DNA of 64,000 nucleotides from Laguncularia racemosa (taxonomy: Eukaryota; Streptophyta; Magnoliopsida; Myrtales; Combretaceae): positions 6,634,001 to 6,698,000 of the forward strand of contig JBBMOL010000012.1 of the NCBI GenBank assembly GCA_037954665.1. Reading direction: 5' to 3'. The stretch's first letter is position 1. Every line of letters starts with the position of its first letter. The notes beneath the pieces are model-generated. The model worked only from the letters and a program-made list of their open reading frames with translations. It had not been told where the DNA came from and did not search any database. Shown here in pieces: positions 34,880 through 46,740 of the stretch. Position numbers and translations under genes: made by a program.

Positions 34880-36240
34880 TATATTTGGGTTTCACTTCTA
34901 ACAAGAAAGAGGCAAACACAATGTAAGAGTCACATATGTTGTTAATCACCTCCCTAGGAGCAAAGCCTAAATTCCTTCTCATGTTTCAACCCACATGCCA
35001 AACGATGTATTGATCCATCACATTGTAGAATTAGTTCAAAAAGTATAAGAACATGGGTTTTTTTTGTCATTTAAGTGGATGCCAAAAGAAGGGCACTCAT
35101 ATCCTACCTCTACCATAATGGTAAAATTAAATGCAAGCTGAACAAGCTACAAGCATAGTATAGTATGGCAAAAGCCAAACAGATTCAATTTCAAATAATG
35201 CAAACAGCTCAATTGAAAGATTAAAGATATGATAAAGATAATGAATAGCTCTACTATGATATCAAAACGTTCCTAATACTTGTAAATTATTAGAAAGTCT
35301 ACGCAACCTATTCTCTTCAAATAAAATCTTAACTGTCTCGTCACACTTGGCTAGATAAGCCGTTGCTTCCCACTTGACATGACTAAATTACACTTCGTTA
35401 AACAAAATATTTGCAAAGGAAAATAAGTGACCTTATAACCTTTTGCCCAGACAAACAATTTTTCTCCCCTAACCCAAGATTCTAGTTTTACCCCATTTAA
35501 CAATGCCAAAACATTCGTAGAACTCAAATATATGAAACCAAGTGAGGAGGGGTATGTTCGTATTTAGATCTATTTTTGTCGTTGCAATGTGCTCACATTT
35601 CAATGTTCACACGATTAGTGTGATATAAATATAGTAACTAAATACAAGTAGATGCCTTTCACGCCATACTCATCGACATCACCCATTACCAAATAAATTC
35701 TTTCGCTCATGTTTATATTGATCTAGAAAACACAAAAATCGCAAAATCCATCCAAGTCAAAAAGCCCCAATGATACTTCGGCAAAAATCTAATCATCAAT
35801 CGAATATCCTTGAGGCACACATTCTATTATGCATATGCTTCTAATCGATCTTATTAAAAATGGGAGCATACAATTGGTTCATATCAATATCAAATCATTA
35901 CTGCATGCTCACTCTATAGTTTCCCCCCAATTGAATGTAATAGCCTAATAGGCACAATACAAATAATCTATGTAGCTCCAACATCTCCAAAGCAAGCTTG
36001 AAGAAACAAGCAAAAGATAGAAACTACACAAGCTGTCCCGAATCTTCATCCTCCAAAATCATTTCTTATACTCCACAATACCTAAACAAGCCTCTTTGTA
36101 GCCTATATGGTGTAGGATAAGCCATTAGAATTGAACACTACACACACAGCCGCAAAAAAATTGATCAACTTCAAGAACCACCTCAACAAAGTAGACCTTG
36201 TCTTCATTATCCAAACTAGCCAACACTATCACAAAAAAAT
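34880..36240. repeat. Spacer of tandem unit 1 (gamma-like start, otherwise unassigned)
   Basis: Repeated at 45571-46740 and, shortened, at 49765-50176. It begins with a gamma-like block (AAGAAAGAGGCAAACACAAT, TTGTTAATCACCTCCCTAGG), related to 52370-52450. It ends CCTTGTCTTCATTATCCAAA and CACCCATTTG before the next gypsy copy. No coding region is recognised. The minus strand contains TTTTGATATCATAGTAGAGC near 35255-35275, loosely like a Met-tRNA PBS. Confidence 0.7.
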
Positions 36241-38704
36241 GGCACCCATTTGTTTGGGGGTTGCAATTTGTTTGGATAAAAGATGCTAGAGGCTTTCATG
36301 TTTCGTAACAACCATAAAATGATGGCCTAACAAATAGGGACGGCAACGATTAATGGCTAAGACCAAAGCCATCGATTCCCTATCATAAGTAGCCTTTCCC
36401 AATGTCTTATCGAAGAGCGCTTTACTCCAAAAAGCAATAGGACGTTGATTTTGCATTAGAACTGCCCTAAGGCCATTTCCAAAAGCATCACATACTACCA
36501 AGAAAAGCTAAGAAAAATCAGGCATGGCAAGGATCGAGGCTTGAGTGAAGGCTTGCTGAACAATATGGTAGGTGACAATAGCTTCATCAGACCAAAAGCA
36601 AGAATTCTTTTTTAGCAGGTCAAGTCAACAGTCGTTCAAACTTCCCACAATCCTTAATAAACTTGCAATAATACTTTGATAACCCATGAAAACCACACAA
36701 ACCCCTCAAAGACTTCCGCAACGGCCAATCTAAAACAACTTGAACATCGGCTTATCTAACTACTTGGGAAGATATCAAATGACCTAGATATTCTAAAGAA
36801 AACTGACCAAAGTGGAATTTCTTCTCATTAGTATAGGAGGGATGTGTGCGAAGTAATTCAAAAACCAATCGTAGATGTCGTAGATGGTCTTCTAGAGAAG
36901 AGCTTTAAACCAAAATATCAGCAAAGAAAACACATCACTCATTATTGATTGAAAAGTAGCAAGGGCATTTGTTGAGCCAGAAGGCATGACTAAAAACTCA
37001 CAATGCCCTCGATGTGTTCAAAACGCTGTTTTCGAAATGTCATCAGAAGAAACATGGATTTGGTGATAATCCGAACATAAATCAACCCTAGAAAACATTC
37101 TAGCCCTACACAACTCATCAATAATAGGAAATAGATACTTATCGAGCATGGTAATAGCATTCAAAGCCCTATGATCCATATAAAATCACCAAGACCCATC
37201 TTTCTTCTTCACCAAAATAACTTGACTTCAAAAAGGACTCGTACTTGGTCTAATAATACCAACCTTCAACATATTAAAAACCAATTTCTCAATCTCATCT
37301 TTCTAAATTTAGGCATATCTATAAGGTCAAACATTAATTGGCTCCACCGCCTCCCTAAGAATAATTTGATGATCATGTATTCTTGAAGAAAATAATTCTT
37401 TAATTTCATCAAAAACAACGGAAAATTCAAGCAATAGAGTAACCACTTCAACAAATTCAGCTTCCCCCACAACCAAAAAAAAAAAGTATTCATGCAATTT
37501 CAAAAGTCCTCCAAACTCGAAATCATAAATTTTAAGGAATTGCTAAAAAGTTATACCCAACCGATGTAAAGTTGGAACGCCTTTCAACATCCTATCATGT
37601 CCATTCCGTGGAATTTTCATTGTCATATGTTTCAAATCTACTTTAATTTCACCTAAAGTCTATAGCCAAGTGACCCCCAAAATTATATCAACTCCTCCTA
37701 TATCCATGACATTACAATCAACTAACATTTCATATCCATCTACAAAAAACTCCATACTTTTGCACACTCCACATGAAGGAACCTTATGTCCATCCCCAAT
37801 TTTAATGCCAAAGAAGTTACCAATGTAGAAGAAATAAAATCGTGACTTGCTCCACACAATCAACAAGTATACAAATATAAGTTCCAAGATATTCACCTTT
37901 AAATTTCAAAGTCTTTAGCCCATCAAACCCGTGTAAGGCCAATGAAGATAATTCCATGCCTGAATTAACTTGAGAATAACAATGACAGCAAAGATATCCT
38001 TCATTTCTCTCAACATCCACCCAATCCGCATCTTGATTTTCACTTTCGTCTTCCACCAATAATACCCATATAGTTATATTGGGATACTCATGTCCCGAAC
38101 TAAATGGCCGATCACGCTTAAAAACACAAGCCTTTGCTTTGCTTGTCTAAGTGCTCATCATAGGTCATCTATCAAGGTCCTTTGCTCACATTATTTAACT
38201 ATGAAACAAAAGAACTACTGCTTCGCAATTCATCGACAGCCCTGTTCGTTCCACTGCCAAAATAAGTCATTGATCTATTGTTTCCATTACCAAATGATCT
38301 ACACCAATAGGTATACTTGATCTCCAACCACTAACAATAGGTATACTCGATCGAGGACCATTCATCAAAGGTCCAGCAAAAGTAGAATAAGTTGGAGATG
38401 ACAAAGAAGCTCGTCTTCCTAACCCGTCGTCCTCTCCACCATTTCATACTACCACCACACCACATGCAAACTCTTGTTCAACGCTTAAAGAGAGCTCAAT
38501 AGCTTCTAAAAGAGTAATCGGCTTCACTGTTCAAACCCCAACTCTGATCACTTCCTTCAATCCTCCCAAATAATACCCTAGCAATTGCATCTCCAATAAC
38601 TCTAGTACTTGAGCTATCAAAGCTTCGAAATCTTCTACAAAATTTGCAACAGAACTTTCCTCAAGAATTGTTCATAAACTTTCAACAAAACTTGCCATTG
38701 CTAT
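36241..38704 (-). mobile_element. Gypsy-C: Ty3 remnant of tandem unit 2
   Basis: Minus strand. RNase H at 36286-36501 (VCDAFGNGLRAVLMQNQRPI, AFWSKALFDKTLGKATYDRE). A scattered RT at 36600-37270. The pre-RT linker and protease-like parts at 37266-37896 (VDIILGVTWL). The zinc-knuckle region at 37817-38059, and gag at about 38400-38700. Many frameshifts. It lacks integrase and LTRs, like Gypsy-B and D. The left edge joins the spacer at CACCCATTTGTTTGGGGGTT. Confidence 0.85.
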
Positions 38705-40262
38705 TGAAGTTATTCTAAAATGGTGCTCAACTAAAAACCCACTTCCCATCTTCAATTAAACAACAAAATCTAGCATTCAATGGAAGCGTAAAGGTCATCT
38801 CCCTAGCATTAAAAATGCAACCGAGTGACCCTTACAGTCGCCAATAATCTAACCAAATGGAAATCAAGAAGCCATTTCCCACTTTCCATCCAAACAAAAG
38901 CCAAGCATGGTTATGCAACTTAAGGAGTTTCTTCGAAGCCCAAAAGCATGATGAGGGGGCTTTAATCAACCAAAAACTTCGTCCTTTAAAAAAAAAAAGC
39001 ATGTCTCCAATCCACCCAAATGCCTCCAACACTACCATTACTTAGATGCCATATGTGTTTTAGTTTTGCAGCCTTGTTCCACACCTCTGGTTGAGATAAG
39101 CCAAGCCCCACCTTAACCATAGGTGCACAAACCATTTCCCACCTTTTTGTCTCCAAGTGACAACCTTTAGATTTTGGATTTTTGCTTAAAAAAGCATTCT
39201 TCAACATTTCTCAAAGCGTAATACTTTCGGAATGATTCACGCTCTTCTCATAAGCGAGCCATGTCCCCATGACTTATAAAAGATTGAATAGGGCATAGAG
39301 TCTGCTTAGCTTAGGAAACTATACTCAAAATATTGAAAACCTCCCCATTGTTCAATTTCTTTAACTCAACTTTAAGGAAGCTTTTTCACTATCTAGAGTA
39401 GTTTAGAGCCTTCCACATTAGTTGACTAAATAGTAGAGACCAAGTTCAAAAATCCATCCACCTCAATCCAGAACTAGAAGAACTTAAAAGGTTATTTTTT
39501 ATGGTAATAGGAAAAGTCACATAAGACCATACACACTGTGTGGTTAGAAAGCAATAACAAAAGGAAACTAGCTTGTGATTTCGAAAACTTATTTAACCAT
39601 TCCGTGTTAACTAGAACACAATCAAATTTCTTTAAGATGGGGTTTTGCACCTATTTTTTGACCAAGAGCAGAAGTTTCCTACATATCGAAGTTCATCTAC
39701 CTCTATAATCCGATTAAATCTCTAAAAGTGGTAAGAGAGTATACTTGTAGAGGTTTCCCAACCACACTAGCAATGCGGCTAATTCCCACCTTATCTAAGC
39801 ACTCACATGGCATTTTGGATAAGAGAACTGAAGCCGGTAAAACCGAAGGTTGTAGTTTGTTTAATGACATACCTCTTCTCTGCTTTTGAAGAACCAAAAA
39901 CCTCTAAACAAAATAATATGGCTTAGCTAGTATAAGGTCTAGATTCAATGAGGAAGCAAATTTGAAATAGAAGAAATCATCCTTGTTTCCCAAGACACCT
40001 AAAATTTCCATAATCCTTCCAAAGCCTAAAAGTTGTATATTTTACTAAGGAGAATAGGATTCTTCGACCCAAAAAGTAGCCTAATAAGGTTGCTTCACTG
40101 GTCATCAACTAGAAGTAAGATGAACACAACAAACAAAGGGACTAATGGTATGTAAAAACTCAAATGGACAAAATTAGATCATGAGAAAAGGAAGAGGGCG
40201 ATTTTTTCTCTTTCTAAGGTTGCAAAACACAACATTTACCGTTAACATTTAGCATAAAGAGA
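38705..40262 (-). mobile_element. LINE-C: internally deleted L1-type LINE, ended by Gypsy-3
   Basis: On the minus strand the ORF1/DUF4283-type piece at 39703-39897 reads LSKMPCECLDKVGISRIAS and VVGKPLQVYSLTT. The endonuclease C-terminus is at about 39420-39650. The zf-RVT segment at 38832-39207 is the clearest of all copies: VGLGLSQPEVWNKAAKLKHI, GGIWVDWRHAFFFKGRSFW. The RT palm is missing at the same place as in LINE-B. The 5' edge meets the Gypsy-3 target site at 40263. Confidence 0.8.
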
Positions 40263-40267
40263 AGACT

Positions 40268-40722
40268 TGATATGGGCCGAGAAATTGTAGTATATCAAAG
40301 GAAAAAGGGGAAAGAAATAGGAAGTGCAACAGGGGAGAATAACAGGGCCCAAACCGGGTTAAGGAGTGAAAAAGGGGCTGAGGTGGAAAGGGGAGCTGAG
40401 CTGGAGGAAAAGGCACGTGATGGAGAGAGAAGCAGGAACCGTGGCAAACGAGACGTGGAGGAAAGAGAGCCAGTAGGGGGGGACCAGATGGGATCATATA
40501 TATAGTTGGTTAGAATTGGAGGAGGGGGAGACAGAGAGAGAATTATCCAGTTAGTTAGAGGAGAGAGGGGTATCTCGACGGAACCAGCCGTCGGTTGCCG
40601 GAGAGGAGAGTGTGTTATTGTTTTGTTTTTTTTCATACTTTCAATTGTAAAAGGGCCATTTGAATCGACCCATATCAGAAATTATATTACTCTAACTTCT
40701 TACTCTATTGGAGAACATAACA
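40268..40722 (+). repeat. Gypsy-3 5' LTR with TATA-like box
   Basis: 455 bp, TGATATGGGCC...GAGAACATAACA. ATCATATATATAGTTGG at about 40494-40510 is a good TATA candidate, kept in the Gypsy-2 LTR. The LTR also holds an open frame (40272-40505) identical to the tail of the polyprotein reading into the 3' LTR. Confidence 0.94.
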
Positions 40723-40727
40723 ATTAT

Positions 40728-40745
40728 TGGTTCCGTTGCCGGGAA
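40728..40745 (+). promoter_or_regulatory. Gypsy-3 primer binding site
   Basis: TGGTTCCGTTGCCGGGAA begins 5 nt after the LTR, the same sequence as in Gypsy-2. It probably pairs with tRNA-Glu, an inference from the expected tRNA 3' end. Confidence 0.82.
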
Positions 40746-40786
40746 ATCGAAGGACGTCAGTCACGAGAGTGTTTACCAATTAAGGA

Positions 40787-42763
40787 ATGACACGGATGGA
40801 TAACCGAGTAGAGTTGTTGGAGAGGAATGTCGAGGGAATGCACCTGGAGGTCACGAATGTGCAGCAACAATTGGAAGCAATAGGGGAAGAACAGAAACAT
40901 ATGGGAGGGGAAATTACCGCCATACATAGCAAGATGGATCGAATCCATAAACTGATGGAAGATCTTTGGCACCAGAAAGAGGCAGGGGGGCCATCGGCAA
41001 GTAGCTCCACCTTGACAAAGGACAGAGGCAAGCAAGTGGCGGATCCACAAACTATAGACAATCCTTTGGGAGCAACAGCTGGAAGAGAATTAAGAATGGA
41101 GGTGGATGAGGAATTTCACTCCAACGCTTCACGCCTCATACTGCCGGAGTTCGATGGAGAGGACCCTTCCAACTGGATTCTGATGGCTGAGCAATATTTC
41201 TCCGCACAACAGACCAGGGAGGAGAGGAAAGTGGTGTTAGCTGCCATGTGCACGAGAGGACGGTGCAACCATTGGTTTCGGATGTTGCAAAGAAGGGAAG
41301 CGGACCTAACCTGGTTCCGTCTGAAGGAGGAGATTATGAAGAGATATGGAGGATGGTTGGCATCTAACCTTTTTAAAAGTCTATCCCAATTAAGACAAGG
41401 AGGCACGGTTCAACAATACATTAAGGATTTTGAATCCCTCCTATCCCATGCACCGGCAATGCCTGAAATGCAGCTGTTGGGATACTTTCTAGGGGGGCTA
41501 CGAGACCCCATACAAACACAGGTGGACACGTTTGCCCCCATAACCTTGGAACGAGCTATGGATTTGGCGATTAAGATCGAAAGGGAGTTCGACTGTGGCA
41601 TATTTCTGACGATGGAGCAGGGAAATGGGGGTCGGGCAGACTTCCGACCAGTAGCACCTCGGGCCAACTATCTCCAGCGAGGGAATAACAGCAGCGCAGG
41701 AGTCATGGCCCCCCCTGTAACAATGCGGGGCGCCAAGGGGTCTGTGAGTGAGGAAGTCCGGATAGCTCCGAGAGAGGGCGCTATCTTTCCCAGGAGACAA
41801 GACCTTTCTATGGTTGGGGGAGGGCTGTCGAGCAGTGGGCACGAAGGAGTTAAGGAGGGAAACAGAAGGGTCCCAGGCCAACGTCAATTGTCCCATGCTG
41901 AGTTTTTGGACAAAAAGGCAAAAGGGTTGTGTTTTAAATGCGATCAACCCTTCAACCCCGGGCATCGTTGTCCAAATAAGACGTTCCAACTGTTGGTGTT
42001 GGAAGAAGAGAGTCCCGGTGAGGAGATATGGGATAAGGAGGAGCAAGCTGGTGTCCAGACATCCTTGTCATTGTCATTATTGGCTATGCAGGGATTTAAC
42101 GAACTCCATACAATGAATATGCAAGGTATGTTGAATTCGTCCCCTATTGTAATTCTTGTAGACAGTGGTGCTAGCCACAACTTTGTGTCGATGGAATGGG
42201 TTTTACGACAAAGATTGCTCTTATCGGATGATCGACATTTCAAGGTGACCTTGGGGGATGGGCGGTCAGTGGAATCGCAAGGATTTTGCTCTAACTTGCA
42301 ACTCCAAGTGGGACAGTATGGCACACTTGTAGACTGTTATGTGATGGAGTTGAAAGGGGTCGACTTGATCCTAGGCGTAGCTTGGCTTAGAACATTGGGG
42401 GAAGTAAAGGTCAACTGGGCCAAGATGACAATCAAGGTTACTCAAGGCATGAAAGAATATTTGCTATGTGGAGATCCAACACTATGTCGTTTTCCCATTT
42501 CTTACAAGTCGTTACAAAAGTTGGACGACATGGAAGTGTGTAAGGCGCTGTGGGTTATGGCCGCACCACCACAGAAGGGGGAAGTCACTACAGAATCAAA
42601 TGTGGAGGGGTTGTTGTCCCAATACAAGGATATCTTTGAATCCCCACAGGGTCTACCCCCCATTCGCCACATTAACCACCACATTCCATTAGTAGAAGGG
42701 AAGGGACCCATATCGGTAAGACCTTATAGATATGCATTCATACAGAAGAATGAAATAGATTAA
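40787..42763 (+). CDS. Gypsy-3 gag-protease, intact 658-codon frame
   Basis: The start ATG lies 64 nt after the LTR and opens MTRMDNRVELLERNVEG, shared with Gypsy-2. A coiled, polar N-terminus (residues 1-65) is followed by the gag core at about 110-270 (PSNWILMAEQYFSAQQTRE, MKRYGGWLASNLFKSLSQLR, LLGYFLGGLRDPIQTQVDTF). The zinc knuckle at about 381-400 reads GLCFKCDQPFNPGHRCPNK. The aspartic protease follows, with ILVDSGASHNFVS at about 455-467 and VDLILGVAWLRTLGEVKVNW. The frame then enters the RT linker (VEGLLSQYKDIFESPQGLPP) and stops at KNEID because of the RT deletion. Gag would form the virus-like particle and protease would cleave the polyprotein. All key residues are present. Confidence 0.92.
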   Translation: MTRMDNRVELLERNVEGMHLEVTNVQQQLEAIGEEQKHMGGEITAIHSKMDRIHKLMEDLWHQKEAGGPSASSSTLTKDRGKQVADPQTIDNPLGATAGRELRMEVDEEFHSNASRLILPEFDGEDPSNWILMAEQYFSAQQTREERKVVLAAMCTRGRCNHWFRMLQRREADLTWFRLKEEIMKRYGGWLASNLFKSLSQLRQGGTVQQYIKDFESLLSHAPAMPEMQLLGYFLGGLRDPIQTQVDTFAPITLERAMDLAIKIEREFDCGIFLTMEQGNGGRADFRPVAPRANYLQRGNNSSAGVMAPPVTMRGAKGSVSEEVRIAPREGAIFPRRQDLSMVGGGLSSSGHEGVKEGNRRVPGQRQLSHAEFLDKKAKGLCFKCDQPFNPGHRCPNKTFQLLVLEEESPGEEIWDKEEQAGVQTSLSLSLLAMQGFNELHTMNMQGMLNSSPIVILVDSGASHNFVSMEWVLRQRLLLSDDRHFKVTLGDGRSVESQGFCSNLQLQVGQYGTLVDCYVMELKGVDLILGVAWLRTLGEVKVNWAKMTIKVTQGMKEYLLCGDPTLCRFPISYKSLQKLDDMEVCKALWVMAAPPQKGEVTTESNVEGLLSQYKDIFESPQGLPPIRHINHHIPLVEGKGPISVRPYRYAFIQKNEID

Positions 42764-45351
42764 CCAACGCCCCGGCCACGTTCCAAGCAATGATGAATGA
42801 AATCTTTAGACCATACTTGAGGCAGTTCGTTTTGGTATTTTTTGATGACATCTTGGTATATAGTAGGAGTTGGGTTTCTCATTTGAAGCACTTAGAGCAA
42901 GTCTTCTGTGTTCTACGGCAACAGCAGTTCTTTGCTAATAAAAAAAAATGTATATTTGGACAAGATAAGGTGGAGTATTTAGGTCATGTCATATCCATGG
43001 AAGGGGTTGCAATGGATCCTACCAAGATAAGTGCCATTGAGGAATGGCCACAACCAACTACCCTTAAAGGGCTACGTGGGTTCCTCGACTTATCCGGGTA
43101 TTATCGCAAATTTATTAAGAACTATGGCAAGATAGCAAGACCCCTAACGGATTTACTCCGAAAAGATAGCTTCCATTGGTCCGAACAGTCTAGTTTGGCA
43201 TTCCAAGAATTAAAAGCCGCGTTGGTTACAGCACCGGTGTTAGCTATGCCGGATTTTTCAAGCACCTTTGTTGTAGAGTGTGATGCTTCGGGGAGAGGCC
43301 TAGGAGCAGTACTACAGTAAAACAATAGGCCCATTGCTTACTTTAGCAAGGCATTGGCTGATAGGACTTTGGCTAAATCCGTCTATGAAAAAGAGCTGAT
43401 GGCCCTAGTGCTCGCAATACAACATTGGAGACCTTACTTGTTGGGCAAAAGATTTGTAGTCCGCACCGACCAGAAGAGTCTCAAGCACCTATTGCAGCAA
43501 CGAATCATGACACCGAATCAGCAGAATTGGCTTCCTAAGTTGCTGGGGTATGATTTTGAGGTGCAATATCGCAAGGGTGAAGAAAATAAGGTGGCCGATG
43601 CTCTCTCAAGGAAGGATGAAGAGGTTCGCTTGCGGCAAATATCTGGACCTGTTTGGACAGATTTATCACATATTAAAAGGGATGTGGAAGATGATCCAGA
43701 ACTAGCAGCGAAGACCCAGCTGCTACGGAAAGGGGAGCCAGCTGGCAAAGGGTTTCATCTGAAGCAAGACACACTTTTCTATCATGGGAGATTAGTAGTA
43801 CCAACAACATCTAAGTGGCCAATGATATTCCTCCATGAGTTTCACTCTTCCCCTATTGGGGGGCATGCTGGATTCCTCAAGACTTATAGAAGGGTAGCTG
43901 CAAACGTATATTGGACCGGAATAAAAAAGGATGTGATGAGCTTTGTAGCAGCGTGTGCGGTATGCCAACGTCAAAAATATCAAGCATTGGCACCCGCTGG
44001 GTTGCTTTGTCCTCTGCCCGTTCCTCAAGCCATTTGGGAGGATATTTCCATGGACTTTGTAGGTGGGTTGCCCAAGTCCAAAGGGTCCAATGTTATATTG
44101 GTGGTGGTTGATAGGTTGTCCAAATATGGACATTTCATTCCGGTCAAACATCCCTACACAGCCAAGGGAATAGCGGAACTTTTCGTGAGAGAGATTGTAC
44201 GACTGCATGGCTACCCAAAAACTATCGTGAGTGATCAAGATCCAACTTTCCTAAGTCATTTCTGGACAGAGCTTTTTAGGTTGCAAGGAACACTCCTACA
44301 CTTCAGTACTACATACCACCCGGAGACTGACGGGCAAACAGAAGTATTGAACCGCTGTGTGGAAAGCTATCTTCGTTGCTTTGTAAGTCAACAGCCAACG
44401 CAATGGAAATCTTGGCTCCCTTGGGCAGAATACCACTACAACACCGCATATCACACCGCTTCGAAAATGTCTCCTTTTGAAGTGGTGTATGGCAGGCGTC
44501 CTCCGGGGCTGACAACATTTGTTGATAAGGAAACAAAGAATCCAGAACTGCGGCAAGCAATGAGAGATCGCGACAAACTTCTACAACAGTTGAGGAACAC
44601 TTTAGCTCACGCCCAGTCTATCTATTGCAAGAACGCCAATAGGCATAGGCGGCAGGTGGAATATCAGAAAGGTGATTGGGTGTTTTTGAAGCGTCGCGTG
44701 GTCTTCAATCCACGGCTCAAAAATGCTTCCTCGAAACTGACTCCAAAGTTTTACGGACCATTTAGAATCATGGAACGCATCGGCCAAGTGGCTTATAAAT
44801 TGGAGCTTCCAGCGAGGAGTCGTATACACCCGGTATTCCATGTATCTCTCCTAAAGAAGGCAGTGGGAACTTTTTCCTCAACAATAGAACTTCCACCAGA
44901 TGTAGAAGAGGACATTATTACACCACAACATCTGCCCGTAGCTGTCCTGGGGAAACGATTCCGGAAAGATGGATCGATAGCCATTCCTCAAGTTTTGATA
45001 CAATGGCAAGATGGAGAGCCAGATCAAACTTCATGGATGGATAGCTCAGAATTCACATCCCTTTTCCCTGATTTCATCCTTGAGGACAAGGATAGTTTGG
45101 CCAGGGAGGCAATTGATATGGGCCGAGAAATTGTAGTATATCAAAGGAAAAAGGGGAAAGAAATAGGAAGTGCAACAGGGGAGAATAACAGGGCCCAAAC
45201 CGGGTTAAGGAGTGAAAAAGGGGCTGAGGTGGAAAGGGGAGCTGAGCTGGAGGAAAAGGCACGTGATGGAGAGAGAAGCAGGAACCGTGGCAAACGAGAC
45301 GTGGAGGAAAGAGAGCCAGTAGGGGGGGACCAGATGGGATCATATATATAG
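42760..45351 (+). pseudogene. Gypsy-3 pol: truncated RT, RNase H, integrase, chromodomain-like end; one nonsense codon
   Basis: Starts at the deletion junction (LTNAPATFQAMMNEIF) in a different frame from gag-protease. RT palm remainder VFFDDILVYS, then thumb EYLGHVISMEGVAMDPTKI. RNase H: VVECDASGRGLGAVLQ, then an in-frame TAA at 43318-43320 where Gypsy-2 has Gln, then YEKELMALVLAIQHW and NKVADALSRK. Integrase: zinc finger HEFHSSPIGGHAGFLKTYRR and CAVCQRQK. Its D, D, E residues are in SMDFVGG, VSDQDPTF and TDGQTEVLNRC. GPF/Y-like YGPFRIMERIGQVAYKL follows, then a chromodomain-like end (VLIQWQDGEPDQTSWMDSSE, FPDFILEDK). The frame continues into the 3' LTR for about 79 charged residues and stops at 45349-45351. 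Integrase looks intact. Confidence 0.92.
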
Positions 45352-45565
45352 TTGGTTAGAATTGGAGGGGGAGACAGAGAGAGAATTATCCAGTTAGTTA
45401 GAGGAGAGAGGGGTATCTCGACAGAACCAGCCGCCGGTTGCCGAAGAGGAGAGAGTGTTATTGTTTTGTTTTTTTTCATACTTTCAATTGTAAAAGGGCC
45501 ATTTGGATCGACCCATATCAGAAATTATATTACTCTAACTTCTTACTCTATTGGAGAACATAACA
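45114..45565 (+). repeat. Gypsy-3 3' LTR
   Basis: 452 bp, pair of 40268-40722, preceded by the purine-rich CCAGGGAGGCAAT. The pol frame ends inside it at TATATATAG. AGACT follows at 45566. Confidence 0.94.
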
Positions 45566-45570
45566 AGACT

Positions 45571-46740
45571 AGATTTGGGTTTCACTTCTCACAAGAAAGA
45601 GGCAAACACAAGGTAAGAGTCACATTTGTTGTTAATCACCTTCCTAGGAGCAAAGCCTAACATTCCTTCTCATGTTTCAACCCACAGGCCAAATGATGTA
45701 TTGATCCATCACATTGCAGAATCAGTTCAAAAAGTAAAAGAACATGGGTTTTTTTGTCATTTAAGTAGATGCCAAAAGAAGGGCACTCGTATCCTACCTC
45801 TGCCATAATGGTGAAATTAAATGCAAGCTACAAGCATAGTATAGTATGGCAAAAGCCAAACAGATTCAATTGAAAGATTAAAAGAAAAACAAAAGACAAA
45901 AAACCTAAAGGGAAAAAGAATCATCCAACTACATCTATGAATAAACAATCAACAAATACTCAAAGATATGATAAAGATATTGAATAGCTCTACTATGATA
46001 TCAAAACATTTCTAATACTTGTAAATTATTAGTAAATCTACGCAACGTATTCTCTTCAAATAAAATCTTAACTGTCTCTTCACACTTGGCTAGATAATCC
46101 ATTGCTTCCTGCTTGACATGACCAAATTACACTTTATTAAACAAGATATTGGCAAAGGAAAATAAGTGACCTTATAACATTTTGCCCAGACAAACAATTT
46201 TTCTCTCCTAATCAAAGATTCTAGCTTTACCCCATTTAACAATGCCAAAACACTAGTAGAACTCAAATATATGAAATCAAGTGGGGGGGGAGGTGGTATT
46301 CGTATTTGGTTATATTTTTGTCATTACAATGTACTCACATTTCAATGCTTACATGGTTAGTGAGATATAAATATAGTAAATAAATACAAGTAGATGCCTT
46401 CAGCAAAAACCTAATCATCAATCGAATACCCTAGGAGGTGCACATTCTATTACGCATATGCTTCTAATCGATCTTATTAAAAATAGGAGCATACAATTGG
46501 CTCATATCAATATCAAATCACTACATGCTCACTTTATAGTTTCCCCCCAATTGAATGTAATAGCCTAATAGGCACAATACAAATAATCTATGTAGCTTCA
46601 ACATTTCCAAAGCAAGCTGGAAGAAACAAGCAAAAGATTGAAACTACACAAGCTGTCCCAAATCATCATAGGCCATTGGAATTGAACACTACATAGCCAC
46701 ACAAAAAATTGAACTTCTTAAAGAACAGCCTCAAAAGATT
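45571..46740. repeat. Spacer of tandem unit 2
   Basis: Homologous to 34885-36240 from AGATTTGGGTTTCACTTC to CCTTGTCTTCATTATCCAAA. It carries several indels, including loss of about 150 bp near 46400 relative to unit 1 and a small insertion near 45885-45960. No gene recognised. Confidence 0.8.

Larger units (their letters stand above)
40268..45565 (+). mobile_element. Gypsy-3: young Ty3/gypsy element (chromovirus-like) lacking the RT core
   Basis: 5,298 bp with LTRs 40268-40722 and 45114-45565, and a perfect target duplication AGACT (40263-40267 and 45566-45570). The empty site reads GAGAAGACTATATTTGGG in the unit-1 spacer near 34872. PBS, gag, protease, truncated RT, RNase H, integrase and a chromodomain-like C-terminus are present in order. 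The two LTRs differ at about six positions plus a 3-bp indel. It is the most intact element in the window but cannot be autonomous, because about 320 bp of RT are deleted. Confidence 0.96.

Noticed and set aside
35255..35275. Met-tRNA-like PBS (TGATATCATAGTAGAGC on the minus strand) in the spacer
   Set aside because: It contains extra bases relative to TGGTATCAGAGC, and no LTR pair or polypurine tract fits around it.
41498..42046. 182-codon open frame on the minus strand
   Set aside because: It is antisense to the intact Gypsy-3 gag-protease frame and has no motif of its own.
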